DNA of 64,000 nucleotides from Streptomyces sp. NBC_01231 (GTDB lineage Bacteria > Actinomycetota > Actinomycetes > Streptomycetales > Streptomycetaceae): assembly GCA_035999765.1 (NCBI GenBank), contig CP108521.1, positions 5,456,001-5,520,000 of the forward strand, in the 5' to 3' direction. Below are positions 9,487-20,452 of the stretch, piece by piece. Within the stretch, counting starts at the first letter, position 1. Every line of letters starts with the position of its first letter. A model generated the notes under the pieces. That model was given only the letters and a program-made list of their open reading frames with translations, did not search any database and had not been told where the DNA came from. The translations under genes were made by a program, and so were the position numbers.

Positions 9487-9780
9487 TTGTCGCCCCAACC
9501 GCTGGCTCAAGACGTCGGCTTGGAGCGCCTGGCCGACGCCGAACTGGAGCGTGGGTACGCCTTCGAGGCCGTTCTCCTCATGGGAGACGCCGAGACCATC
9601 TCCGCAGCAAGGACACTGCAACGCCACGCGTGGGTCCTGGAGCAGTTCGTTCGTGACATGCGCTCCGGTACGACGGAAGACTGGACGCGGGCGTTCAGAC
9701 AGTTTCAGGAGAAGCGCGACGAGTACTACGTCGCTGCGCGCGAGAGCCTGGGCGTGTCCGCAGCATTTCGGCTGCGCGCC
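9487..9780 (+). pseudogene. Fragment of an unidentified coding sequence
   Basis: An open frame beginning near 9487 keeps protein-like composition up to about 9780 (segments LERLADAELERGYAFEAVLLMG, QRHAWVLEQFVRDM, FQEKRDEYYVAARESLG). It then runs into arginine/proline-rich, non-coding-like sequence before the stop at 9996. Both the missing start context and the loss of coding character suggest the middle of a decayed gene. No family recognised. Confidence 0.4.
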
Positions 9781-10233
9781 GAAGACCCGGTCACCCTTGG
9801 TCAAGACCCCCGCCGGCTACAGCCCACCCGGGGCGCAGCGCGGATGGCTCCGGCTGCACGGGCACTCCAGCCAACGACAGACATGATCGCCCACACGCTT
9901 TCCAACTGTGTTGGTGGGGTCGTGAGCTGCGTGCGGGGGCGTTCACCTGCGTTCATGGGCGGCTCCCGTGAGGCGAACTCGGCGTGCGGTCTTTGATGAA
10001 CGGCCGTGAACGGCGCTGAACGAAACGGAAACTGAGACGGGGTCCGGGCCGCGCTGAGCTGCGTCGAAGGCTGGGTTCCTCTCGCAGGGGCACGCCCTGG
10101 AGTGGTGCTCAGGGGTGCTGCTGAGCAGTTGGCGGTCGCGTCGCAGTGCTGATCTCCGTTCGGGGGCGAGACGTCCAGCGGCCCCCGCTTCCCGGAGCTC
10201 TCGGAGTCCGGTTCCGGGGCTGCCGGGTCCTCC

Positions 10234-10591
10234 GGCGGTGGCGCGGGCGAGGCGGTTGACCACAGGCCGGCCCGAAGCCTCCGTGCCGCCGTTCAGGTCA
10301 GGGGTGCGCATGCGTGGCGCCTTCGGGCTGCCCCCGTGCACGGCCACCTCGATGCTGTCCGGGTGCGCGGTCAGGTCCAGAGCGCAGGTGCGCCGCCACC
10401 GTGATGCAGGGCGTTGGCGACGAGCTCCGAACGACCAGGACCCCACGGTGGCGGCAGCCTCGACTGCAATCGCCGGTACGACATCTTGGAGGAAGTGCCG
10501 GGAGCTGTCGCGCGCCCGCGACGGATGTGGCGGAGCGGGCGGTTGCGACGTTGCCGCTCACCGTGTCCATCAGGTCACCCTGGTCTCTCAT
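10234..10591 (-). pseudogene. Broken RsbW-type ATP-binding (anti-sigma-like) protein gene
   Basis: Reading the minus strand in changing frames recovers pieces of one HATPase regulator of the type common in Streptomyces. GDLMDTVSGNVATARSA and HFLQDVVPAIAVEAAATV come first, then the N-box SELVANALHHGGG in a second frame. LDLTAHPDSIEVAVHGG and RMRTPDLNGG..GRPVVNRLARATA follow in the first frame again. At least two frameshifts separate them, so no functional product is expected. Confidence 0.7.
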
Positions 10592-10753
10592 CGTCTGCGC
10601 CCAGTCTTCCGCCGCCGTTCGAGGCGGGTTGTCTCACCGTCGAACGCGCGAAAATCTATGGTGACTGGAGTAGACATTGGGTGGCGTCATGGTTATGGTT
10701 TCTCTCGTAGCCCAGAGAGACGGCAGGGCCTGGCAGACACGAACTGCCGGGCA

Positions 10754-11111
10754 GCAGTACCGCAGTTGAAGTTCGCAGGACGGTGCGGTGGTGGAGTTCC
10801 GAAGCCAGGGTTGTTGCAGGACGGCGACGGGACTGACGACCGGACCGGGTGGCCCGCAGTGATCAGGGGCCGCCGTGAGCAGTACCGCAGTGGCAGTACC
10901 CGTAAGTGAAGTTCGCATTTCCCAGCAGTGATGTCAGTGAGCAGTACCTCGGTGAAGGCGTCGGCTGCGGGCGCGCGCACCGGGAGGTTCGGCAGTGGGG
11001 TTCCAAGCCAGAGCAGACGCAGGACGGGCGACGGGGCTGGCTGCCGAAGAGTGGCGCTTCGCGAGGCCACCAGTAGTTCGCAGTATGAGCAGTGCGAGCA
11101 GTACGCAGTAC
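10754..11111 (+). repeat. Dispersed direct repeats (GCAGTAC x6) in duplicated blocks
   Basis: GCAGTAC starts at 10754, 10879, 10893, 10941, 11098 and 11105. The wider blocks also share a GAAGTTCGCA element (10768 and 10908) and a GTTCC-AAGCCAG...GCAGGACGG element (about 10795 and 11000). This implies an old tandem duplication with divergence. Confidence 0.8.
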
Positions 11112-11335
11112 CCGTTTGGCAAGTAATGGGTTCAGAGGGAAGAACGGAGGAGCCGAGCGCCATCAGGATCGCCCGGGCGGAAATCTTGAGCCCGGGTACC
11201 GCAGGACATCGATAGTGAGGTGGTCTCCGGTCGAGCAACCGCGATCCCCGCGCCCCCGACAGCGTCTCGATCGGGTCGGCGGACACAGAAGGCCGGCGCA
11301 GCACTAGGGCCGGCAGATGGTGTAGCAGTTCCTTC

Positions 11336-11367
11336 GGGGCCCTGGTGCCGTACGGCACCAGGGCCCC
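11336..11367. promoter_or_regulatory. Perfect 32-bp palindrome upstream of the MerR-like gene
   Basis: The 16-bp half GGGGCCCTGGTGCCGT (11336-11351) is followed directly by its exact inverse (11352-11367), 25 bp before the ATG at 11393. In RNA it would form a very stable hairpin, either an upstream terminator or a leader structure; in DNA it could bind a dimeric regulator. Confidence 0.7.
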
Positions 11368-11392
11368 TCCACGTGTTCCACAGAGAGGTGAG

Positions 11393-11725
11393 ATGACAGC
11401 AGGCGATTCCTTCGGCCGTCTCGACGACGACGATTACCCCGCCTACACCATGGGTCGAGCTGCCGAGATGCTCGGCACCACCCCCAACTTCCTCCGCGCC
11501 CTCGGCGAAGCCCGCCTCATCACCCCGCTCCGCTCCGAGGGCGGACACCGCCGCTACTCCCGCTACCAGCTGCGGATCGCCGCCCGCGCCCGGCAACTCG
11601 TCGACCAGGGGACTCCCATCGAGGCCGCCTGCCGCATCGTCATCCTCGAAGACCAGCTCGAAGAAGCCCAGCGCATCAACGCCGAGTACCGCCGCGCCGC
11701 ATCCCGGCACACGGCCGGTATCTGA
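11393..11725 (+). CDS. MerR-like winged-helix regulator, small
   Basis: 110-aa DNA-binding protein. A MerR-type winged helix spans about residues 14-50 (YTMGRAAEMLG, then FLRALGEARLITP and the wing GGHRRYS), followed by a helical tail (QLVDQGTPIEAACRIVILEDQLEEAQRINA) without the usual effector domain. The ATG at 11393 was chosen for its ribosome binding site (AGAGGTGAG). It belongs to the short MerR-like regulators widespread in Streptomyces; target unknown. The palindrome at 11336-11367 is a candidate site for its own or another regulator. Confidence 0.85.
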   Translation: MTAGDSFGRLDDDDYPAYTMGRAAEMLGTTPNFLRALGEARLITPLRSEGGHRRYSRYQLRIAARARQLVDQGTPIEAACRIVILEDQLEEAQRINAEYRRAASRHTAGI

Positions 11726-11785
11726 CCCGCGGTCCGCAGCGCCGGGCCAGGCCGCACTGTTCCGCCGATTTCAGAATACGAGCGC

Positions 11786-12580
11786 ATGACCGCCGAAGAC
11801 ACTCAGCCGCCGGCACACGGGCGCGATCCCCAGCCCTGCCCCGGCACCACTCCCGACGCCATGCGCACTCCCGCGGTCGATGCGCCTGCCGGCCCAACCG
11901 GCCGGCAGGCTGCAGCCGCCGGCCTGGAAGGCGGGGTGGAGCGCGCGGCGGCTGCGCTGAAGCCGAGGATGCGCGGCTGGCTGCATGCCGGCGTGTTCCC
12001 CCTCGCGCTGGTCGGCGGCATCGTCCTGATCACCGTTTCACGCTCGGCTGCGGCCGTGGCGGCCTGCTCGGTGTACGCGCTGTCTGCCTGCCTGCTGTTC
12101 GGTACCAGCGCGGTCTACCACCGCGGAACGTGGGGTCCGCGTGGGGAGGCGGTCCTGCGGCGGCTGGACCACGCGAACATCTTCCTGATCATCGCCGGCA
12201 CCTACACCCCGCTGGCGGTACTGCTGCTGCCCACGGACCGGCAACGGGTGCTGCTGGCCGTGGTGTGGGCGGGTGCCCTGGCCGGCATCGCCTTCCGCAT
12301 CCTGTGGATCGGGGCTCCCCGGTGGCTGTACACCCCGTGCTACATCGCGCTGGGCTGGGTGGCCGTCTTCAACCTGCCCGACTTCGCGCGCACCGGCGGC
12401 ACCGCGGTCGTCGTACTCGTCATCGCCGGCGGTCTGCTCTACACCGCGGGCGCCGTCGTCTACGGACTCAAGCGCCCCGACCCTTCACCGGCCTGGTTCG
12501 GCTTCCACGAGATCTTCCACGCCCTGACCATCGCCGCCTTCACCGCGCACTACACGGCCATCCTCCTGGCAGCCACGTGA
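11786..12580 (+). CDS. Hemolysin III / PAQR-family membrane protein
   Basis: 264-aa integral membrane protein of the hemolysin III (TrhA, PAQR superfamily) type. After a non-conserved, proline-rich N-terminus of about 60 residues come seven likely membrane helices. Family motifs include SAVYHRGTW, LDHANIFLIIAGTYTPLAV, and the final HEIFHALTIAAFTAHY, whose histidines with the early His/Asp form the predicted zinc-hydrolase-like site. Bacterial relatives affect membrane energetics or lipid homeostasis; haemolytic activity is not implied. The gene follows the MerR-like regulator by 60 bp in the same direction. Confidence 0.88.
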   Translation: MTAEDTQPPAHGRDPQPCPGTTPDAMRTPAVDAPAGPTGRQAAAAGLEGGVERAAAALKPRMRGWLHAGVFPLALVGGIVLITVSRSAAAVAACSVYALSACLLFGTSAVYHRGTWGPRGEAVLRRLDHANIFLIIAGTYTPLAVLLLPTDRQRVLLAVVWAGALAGIAFRILWIGAPRWLYTPCYIALGWVAVFNLPDFARTGGTAVVVLVIAGGLLYTAGAVVYGLKRPDPSPAWFGFHEIFHALTIAAFTAHYTAILLAAT

Positions 12581-12868
12581 CCGCGTTCAAAGGCAGGCCC
12601 AAGCGCATGACTCCCGGTGCCCCGCCCGCACATGGTCAGAGAGACTGGTGGGCGAGGGGGGAGCCGGCGGAGTCCTGAGCGTCATCGAGCAGTGAGGAGC
12701 CGATGTGACCGCAAGAGGGCCGGACGGCGGCACAGGCCTCTCGCCCTCCCGGGAGCGGGAGTCGCCGGGGTGGGGCGATGACTCTGGCGGGGACGTTGGA
12801 GGAAGGGCGCTCCCTTCCGGCGCAGCACCTTCGGGCGGTAGTGGCGGAAGGCTCGTGAGCGTGTCGGC
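12581..12868. other. Intergenic region, no gene seen
   Basis: Between the hemolysin III stop and the integrase remnant. Neither strand shows a convincing coding frame, and no clear hairpin terminator was found. Confidence 0.5.
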
Positions 12869-13149
12869 ATGCCTGAAGGTTTCCGGTTCTACGATCTCCG
12901 GTACACCGGACACACGCTGTCGACGCGCTCAGGTGCCACCCTCAAGGACACGATGGTCCGCGCAGGGCATCCTCGGAGAAAGCCGCGCTGATCTATCAGC
13001 ACTCTGACGACGAGGGACAGCAGGAAGTTGCCGCCGGGCTCGACGCGACCGTACGCAAGGCACGCCAGGAAGCTGCTGCCGTGCCAGAAAAAGATGCCGA
13101 TGATCCAGACGATCAACGTTCTGGCACGAATCTGGCACGCGGCGAGTGA
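12869..13149 (+). pseudogene. C-terminal remnant of a tyrosine integrase
   Basis: The sequence encodes PEGFRFYDLRYTGHTLSTRSGATLKDTMVRAGH, then a one-base deletion near 12972, then SEKAALIYQHSDDEGQQEVAAGLDATVRKARQ to a stop at 13149. This is the catalytic C-terminus of a pSAM2/SLP1-type integrase, normally HxxR...Y; the first His is Tyr here. Only the 3' quarter is present and it is frameshifted. The 3' end lies 51 bp from the partial tRNA-Gly sequence at 13201, the usual int-att arrangement. Confidence 0.8.
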
Positions 13150-13168
13150 TCGCAGAGCGCAGCAAAAA

Positions 13169-13191
13169 GGCCCGGGTCGATGACCTGGGCC
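13169..13191. terminator. Hairpin terminator between integrase remnant and att site
   Basis: GGCCCGGGTC (13169-13178) pairs with GACCTGGGCC (13182-13191), with one G-T wobble. It is flanked by AAAAA on the left, so it reads as an intrinsic terminator on the minus strand and a weaker one on the plus strand. Confidence 0.6.
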
Positions 13192-13200
13192 TTCTTCGTG

Positions 13201-13245
13201 GAGCGGGTGACGAGAATCGAACTCGCACTCTCAGCTTGGGAAGCT
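13201..13245 (-). mobile_element. Attachment-site copy: 3' half of tRNA-Gly(CCC)
   Basis: 45 bp identical to 24594-24638, covering the 3' end through the anticodon loop of the intact tRNA-Gly(CCC). Identity stops abruptly at 13246. It lies in the same orientation as the intact gene, so the two form a direct repeat as expected for attL/attR of a tRNA-targeting element. Not a functional tRNA. Confidence 0.85.
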
Positions 13246-13612
13246 ACGGCGCTTGGGCGGGCTCTGCAGCTCTGACCAGCATGGATAACTGAACCTTGTG
13301 GTGGTCGTGTGGGTCGGATCGCACCGCTGTTGACCGTGGGTTTCCGCCCCTACGGGCATGCGGAGGGCACGGAATCTCGCACAAGGTGAGGCTGGCGCTG
13401 TGGACCAACGACCGGATGGACCGGGTGGAGAAGGCGCGGGAGGACTACGACGCGGCGAAGCGCCGTACCTGAACGCACGTGCCGAGAGCGCGAGTTCGCG
13501 AGTTCGTGAAACTTTCTTGGATCCGTGACAACCTCCCGGGCCGCCCGGTCCGTAAGTACGGCATGAAGCACTTCTCACCGCGCACCGCTGCGGTGCCGGG
13601 CGGAGGGGGCCT
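13246..13612. other. Decayed sequence between att copy and sigma-factor gene
   Basis: No intact gene. A short plus-strand frame at 13386-13472 (VRLALWTNDRMDRVEKAREDYDAA...) looks like the C-terminus of a lost protein. The ribosome binding site of the sigma factor (GGAGGGGG) closes the region. Confidence 0.45.
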
Positions 13613-14242
13613 GTGATCCGGACACCGGACGAACAGGACGTCTCCGACACCGGCGGCGCGGTCGAAGTCGGGCTCGACTTCGACGAGTTCGCGCGCAGTC
13701 GCCAGGCGCAACTGCGCCGTACGGCCTATCTGCTGTGCGGTGACTGGCACTTGGCCGAGGACCTGACGCAGACGGCGCTCGCGAAGCTCTACGCGGCGTG
13801 GCGCCGGGTGCGGCTGGACAGCCCCGACGGCTACGCCCGCAAGGTGCTGTTCCGGACCTTCGTGGACGAGACCCGGCGGCGGCGCTGGTGGGAGCGGCCG
13901 AGAGCGTACGAGTTCGACGTCGCGGCACCGGCGCAGGACCCGGAGCTTCGGCTGACGCTGCTGGCCGCGCTGCGGCAGGTGCCCGCGCGCAGCCGGGCGG
14001 TGCTGGTGCTGCGGTTCTGGGAGGACCAGAGCGTGGAGGCGACCGCGACGGCGCTGGGGTGCAGTGTCGGCACGGTGAAGAGCCAGACCTCCCGGGGGCT
14101 GGCCGCACTGCGCCGGATCCTGGGCGACACACCGCTGGCACCGTCGCCACCCGGAAGCGGTGGCGGCAGCGGTGGTGGCAGCAATGGCGGTGGCGGTGCG
14201 GGTATGGACTCGGGCAGCGGATATCTGAGGGCGGGGTGGTGA
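13613..14242 (+). CDS. SigE-family (ECF) RNA polymerase sigma factor
   Basis: 209-aa ECF-type sigma factor of the actinobacterial SigE family. Region 2 lies at about residues 25-95 (FARSRQAQLRRTAYLLCGDWHLAEDLTQTALAKLYAAW) and region 4 at about 118-172 (VPARSRAVLVLRFWEDQSVEATATALGCSVGTVKSQTSRGLAALR). The GTG start has GGAGGGGG about 6 nt upstream. After region 4 comes an unusual 35-residue Gly/Ser-rich tail, probably an unstructured extension. The stop overlaps the start of the membrane protein, which may act as its anti-sigma partner. The five downstream genes form one run with only a short gap before the lipoprotein, so it may control its own operon. Confidence 0.9.
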   Translation: MIRTPDEQDVSDTGGAVEVGLDFDEFARSRQAQLRRTAYLLCGDWHLAEDLTQTALAKLYAAWRRVRLDSPDGYARKVLFRTFVDETRRRRWWERPRAYEFDVAAPAQDPELRLTLLAALRQVPARSRAVLVLRFWEDQSVEATATALGCSVGTVKSQTSRGLAALRRILGDTPLAPSPPGSGGGSGGGSNGGGGAGMDSGSGYLRAGW

Positions 14243-15075
14243 GCATGGCTGGGGAGTCCGGCGCCGGCGGGCGCGGGAACAGGAGCGGGAACGGCAACAG
14301 GAGCGAGGACGCGTACGAGTTCGCCCTCGTCGACGCGTTGGGCAGGCTGAGTCCTGGCGCGGAGCCGCCGATGCCGGATCTGGTGCCGGGTGCGACCGCG
14401 CACGGCAGGCGGATCCGCCGTCGGCGCCGGATCGGGGTGGCGCTGAGCGCCGTGGCGGCGGCCGCGGCCGTGTTCGTCGGGGGGGCCGCCGTGATCCCGT
14501 CGCCGGTGGAACGCGCGCCCGCACCGCCGGCCGCGGAACCGTCGGTCTGGTACCCCTCGCTGGGGCTGCTCCGTTCGGTCGTCACGGCGAAGGCCGGCAC
14601 GGTCGAGCCGGCGGGTCCGAAGCGTCCGGACGGGGCGCGGCGCTACTTCCGCTGGGTCGACGCGTCCGGTCGTCCGAGCTATCTGTATGTGTCGGTCGAG
14701 CGGTCCACAACCGGTCAGTCCCTGCTCCCGTCGGGCGACGTGGAGTGCCGGGACGGTGCCGGCCGCACACTCACGACCCCATGGGGCGGCCGGCTGACGA
14801 AGTGCCACGTCGTCCCGAGGAAAGAGGGAGACAACCTGCTGGAGTACTACGTGAGCCAGCAGGAGCTGCCCGAACCGAAGAGCGACGCGAGCGACGACTA
14901 CGCGATGGGCGTCGCCTACGTGACCTCGGGCGGCTGGACCGTGCAGGCGATCGCGAGCGAGACCGGCGAGAACCGCAGGCGCGGCCAGGAGTACACGGAC
15001 TCGGTCCGCCAGACGCTGTACCGGCTGGCCACCGACCCCCGGCTCTTCGACGCCGTCAAGGAGACCGGCGGCTGA
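14239..15075 (+). CDS. Single-pass membrane protein, possible anti-sigma factor
   Basis: 278-aa protein with a cytoplasmic N-terminus of about 65 residues, one membrane helix (about 73-95, VALSAVAAAAAVFVGGAAVI) and a roughly 180-residue extracytoplasmic domain with two cysteines. The start is the GTG at 14239 overlapping the sigma-factor stop; GTG at 14236 and ATG at 14245 are alternatives. The arrangement (ECF sigma factor, then bitopic membrane protein) is typical of sigma/anti-sigma pairs. No zinc-binding anti-sigma motif (HxxxCxxC) is visible, so this role is inferred from position and topology. Confidence 0.75.
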   Translation: MSMAGESGAGGRGNRSGNGNRSEDAYEFALVDALGRLSPGAEPPMPDLVPGATAHGRRIRRRRRIGVALSAVAAAAAVFVGGAAVIPSPVERAPAPPAAEPSVWYPSLGLLRSVVTAKAGTVEPAGPKRPDGARRYFRWVDASGRPSYLYVSVERSTTGQSLLPSGDVECRDGAGRTLTTPWGGRLTKCHVVPRKEGDNLLEYYVSQQELPEPKSDASDDYAMGVAYVTSGGWTVQAIASETGENRRRGQEYTDSVRQTLYRLATDPRLFDAVKETGG

Positions 15076-15149
15076 CAGGTCCGTAACCGACGGGCAAGAA
15101 CAGAACCAGACCCGGCAAGAACAGAACCTGACCTGAATGGAGAGGTGTC

Positions 15150-17724
<2,575 letters not shown>

Positions 17725-17728
<4 letters not shown>

Positions 17729-18513
17729 CTCCCGGTCCCTCCTACGCCACTGGCCCCTCCCATGCCCGGGACTCGGTCGATACCTGGGACTCGTCCGATG
17801 CGGCCGACTCGTCCGATGCCTCCGCCGTCATCGAACTCACCGACGTGCGGCGGACCTTCGACTCCGAGCCGCCCGTGCACGCGCTGCGCGAAGTGAATCT
17901 GACCGTGCGGCGCGGGGAGCACCTGGCCATCGTCGGGCCGTCCGGCTCCGGCAAGTCGACGCTGCTCAACACCCTCGGCCTGCTGGACCGGCCCACGTCG
18001 GGCTCGTACCGGCTGGACGGGGTGGAGACCACCGGGCTCGGCGACCTCGAACGGACCGCGCTGCGCGGCAGCCGGATCGGGTTCGTGTTCCAGGCCTTCC
18101 ATCTGCTGCCGTACCGGACGGTGGACGAGAACGTGATGCTGGCGGAGGCCTATCGCAGGCCGCGCCCCGGTCGTGGGCGCGGCACCCGGCTCGCCCGGGC
18201 CCGCGAGGCGCTGGAGCGGGTGGGGCTGGGTCACCGTTCGGGTTTCCGGCCCGACCGGTTGTCCGGCGGTGAGCGCCAACGGGTCGCCATCGCACGGGCG
18301 TTGCTCGGTGACCCGGCGCTGCTGCTCTGCGACGAACCGACCGGCAACCTGGACAGCGAGAACACGGTCTCCGTGCTGGAACTCTTCGAGGAGTTGTGCG
18401 CCCAGGGCGTGACCCTGGTCGTCATCACCCACGACGAGGCGGTCAGCCGCCGGGCCGGCCGCCGCGTTCGGATCACCGACGGACGCCTCACCACGGAGGC
18501 GGAGGCCGGATGA
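17725..18513 (+). CDS. ABC transporter ATPase, MacB/LolD type
   Basis: 262-aa ATP-binding subunit. Walker A GPSGSGKST (71-79), Q-loop in GFVFQAFHLLP, signature LSGGE (179-183), Walker B LLLCDE (Asp203-Glu204) and switch histidine in VVITHDE are all present. The EPTGNLDSE sequence is typical of the MacB/LolD/FtsE group that drives mechanotransmission rather than small-molecule flux. The N-terminal 33 residues are an extra Ser/Asp-rich stretch with a DSSDA repeat. GTG start overlapping the fusion-protein stop; forms an exporter with the next gene. Confidence 0.95.
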
Positions 18514-19859
18514 CACGTACGGAGACAAGGGAGACAGACAAGACAAGGAAGACGCGGAAGACGAGGAAGTCAAGAAGGCGCGGGTCGGCCGGGGCCACCC
18601 GGTCCACCCTGCTGGCGCGGGTCGAGCGGCCGACGCGGGTCGAGCGGCCCTGGCTGGACCCCCGGGACCTGTGGACGGAAGCCCTGGCCGGCGTTCTCGC
18701 CCGGCCGGTGCGGTCCGCGCTGACCACGCTCGGCACCGTGCTCGGGATCACCACGCTCGTCATCACGATCGGCGTGGCCTCCACCGCGGGCAACCAGATC
18801 GTCGGCCGGTTCGACGCGCTCACCGCGACCTCGGTGACCGTGACGGTGCCGCAGGCTCTTCCCGGCCAGGACGACACCGGCCCCCTGGTGGACTGGTCGG
18901 GAACCGGCGCGGTCCGGCGGCTGGCCGGTGTGGAGTCGGTCGCGGCCGTGGCCGACTCCACCACGACCAACAGTGTCCAGGTGCGGTCCAACGACGTGAC
19001 CGCACCCGGCGACACCTCCAGCCAGACCCTCGGTGTGGTCGCCGCCTCGGCCGGTCTGCCGGACGCCGTACGGGGTGCGATGACCGCCGGGCGGTTCTTC
19101 GACACGGGTGACAACGCCCGGCACGACCAGGTGGCGGTGCTCGGCGACCAGGCGGCGGAACTTCTCGGCATCCGGCGAGTGGAGGACGCCCCGGCGATCT
19201 TCTTCCGGGGCCAGTCGTACACGGTCATCGGCATCCTCGGCGGCATCCGGCGCGAGCGGCAGCTCTCCACGGCCGTACTGCTCCCGCCCACGACCGCCGC
19301 GGACCGGCTCGGTCTGCGCGACGTCACGCGCGTCCTGGTCAACACCTCGCTCGGTGCCGCCCGGCAGGTGGCGCGCCAGGCGCCGATCGCCCTGGCGCCC
19401 GGGCACGAGGACGCGCTCACCGTCGTGGCGCCGCCCGATCTGTCCAAGTCCCGCGACGGCGTCCAGAACGACGTCAACGGTCTCTTCCTCGTCCTCGGCC
19501 TGGTCTCGCTCGTGGTGGGCGCGATCGGCATCGCCAACGTGACCCTGGTGACGGTGATGGAACGGGTCGGGGAGATCGGGCTGCGGCGGGCGCTGGGCGC
19601 GTCACGACGGCAGGTCGCGGGCCAGTTCCTCCTGGAGTCGACGACCATCGGCCTGCTGGGCGGTGTCATCGGGGCGTCCCTGGGCATCGCCGTCGTGGTG
19701 TGCGTCGCCGTAGTCAAGGACTGGACCCCGGTCCTCGACCTGCGGCTCGCCCTCGGCGCCCCGCTCGCCGGAGCCCTCGTCGGCCTGCTCGCCGGCCTCT
19801 ACCCGTCCCTCCGCGCCGCCCGCATGGAACCGGCCGAAGCCCTCCGCGCACCGTCGTAG
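18510..19859 (+). CDS. MacB/FtsX-type ABC transporter permease
   Basis: 449-aa permease. The basic N-terminus contains the repeat TRKTRKTRKSRRR. TM1 lies at about 70-95, then a large extracytoplasmic MacB_PCD domain (about 95-325), then three membrane helices in the FtsX domain with the typical MERVGEIGLRRALGASRRQV loop and a PSLRAARMEPAEALR end. The ATG at 18510 overlaps the ATPase stop and was preferred over upstream in-frame codons inside the ATPase gene. Together with the preceding two genes it forms a MacAB-like exporter, possibly for a peptide, lipid or cell-envelope compound. Confidence 0.93.
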   Translation: MTRTETRETDKTRKTRKTRKSRRRGSAGATRSTLLARVERPTRVERPWLDPRDLWTEALAGVLARPVRSALTTLGTVLGITTLVITIGVASTAGNQIVGRFDALTATSVTVTVPQALPGQDDTGPLVDWSGTGAVRRLAGVESVAAVADSTTTNSVQVRSNDVTAPGDTSSQTLGVVAASAGLPDAVRGAMTAGRFFDTGDNARHDQVAVLGDQAAELLGIRRVEDAPAIFFRGQSYTVIGILGGIRRERQLSTAVLLPPTTAADRLGLRDVTRVLVNTSLGAARQVARQAPIALAPGHEDALTVVAPPDLSKSRDGVQNDVNGLFLVLGLVSLVVGAIGIANVTLVTVMERVGEIGLRRALGASRRQVAGQFLLESTTIGLLGGVIGASLGIAVVVCVAVVKDWTPVLDLRLALGAPLAGALVGLLAGLYPSLRAARMEPAEALRAPS

Positions 19860-20452
19860 CCCCGCACCGGCCGAAGTCACAGTGGAGGCGGCTTCACGGC
19901 CCGTTGAGGCTGGGGTCGCGACGCGTGAGGCCGCCGGAAGCCTGGCCCAGCCTGCGGCCCACCTCGCTCCAGAGGCCCCACCAGGTCCGGTACAACTTCT
20001 CCGCCTCCGGGCAACCAGGGGTTTCTGCTGTGCGGTCCGGGGCCGGTCGGCAGTCGCCCCGCACACGTGCCGGAGGTGGCGCGTCTTCCTCACACCGATC
20101 AGACGCGCGCAGCTATGCCGGGGCAAGCGGTGTCAAGCTTCAAGTGAGGCCACTGCGTCAAGCATCAACCGAGACAAGACAAAAACGCCACCAGTCGTTG
20201 AGTTACAACTTCTCTACGGGGTCAAAGCGGCTCGCTCCGCACCCCGCGCTCGGCCCGACCCCCGGCCGGGCCTGCGCTCCTGTCTCCGCCCCGCTCCAGC
20301 CCGGCCCAGCCATCAGCCACCTGATGTTGGTTGGTCTCACTGGGGCCTGAGGCGACGGAATAGGGGTACGCCAGTCGCCGTACGTCTCACACACAGCTTC
20401 GCCCGGAGTGGTGTCACCACCCCGGGCGAGGCCGAGTGCAAGAACCAGCGGG
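19860..20452. other. Intergenic region between ABC operon and subtilisin gene
   Basis: About 590 bp between convergent genes. Open frames here are rich in Arg/Pro and lack a family signature. The element TACAACTTCTC occurs twice in the same orientation (around 19993 and 20205). The region ends with the terminator hairpin at 20399-20429. Confidence 0.5.
20399..20429 (-). terminator. Terminator hairpin of the subtilisin gene
   Basis: TCGCCCGG (20399-20406) pairs with CCGGGCGA (20422-20429), with an inner GTGG/CCAC stem after one mismatch. It lies 24 bp beyond the stop codon of the minus-strand protease gene. Confidence 0.7.

Larger units (their letters stand above)
10592..11392. other. Repeat-rich non-coding stretch before the MerR-like gene
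   Basis: About 800 bp with no convincing gene. It contains two diverged copies of a block of roughly 150-200 bp (around 10741-10917 and 10925-11111), the heptamer GCAGTAC six times between 10754 and 11111, and a perfect 32-bp palindrome at 11336-11367. It may be a long transcribed leader of the MerR-like gene or a decayed locus. Confidence 0.5.

Noticed and set aside
10928..11215. Plus-strand 95-codon frame in the repeat region
   Set aside because: Ser/Arg-rich sequence generated by the GCAGTAC repeats; no ribosome binding site and no conserved domain.
14239..15075. Classical zinc-containing anti-sigma factor
   Set aside because: No HxxxCxxC motif in the cytoplasmic part; the role is left as a possibility based on position only.
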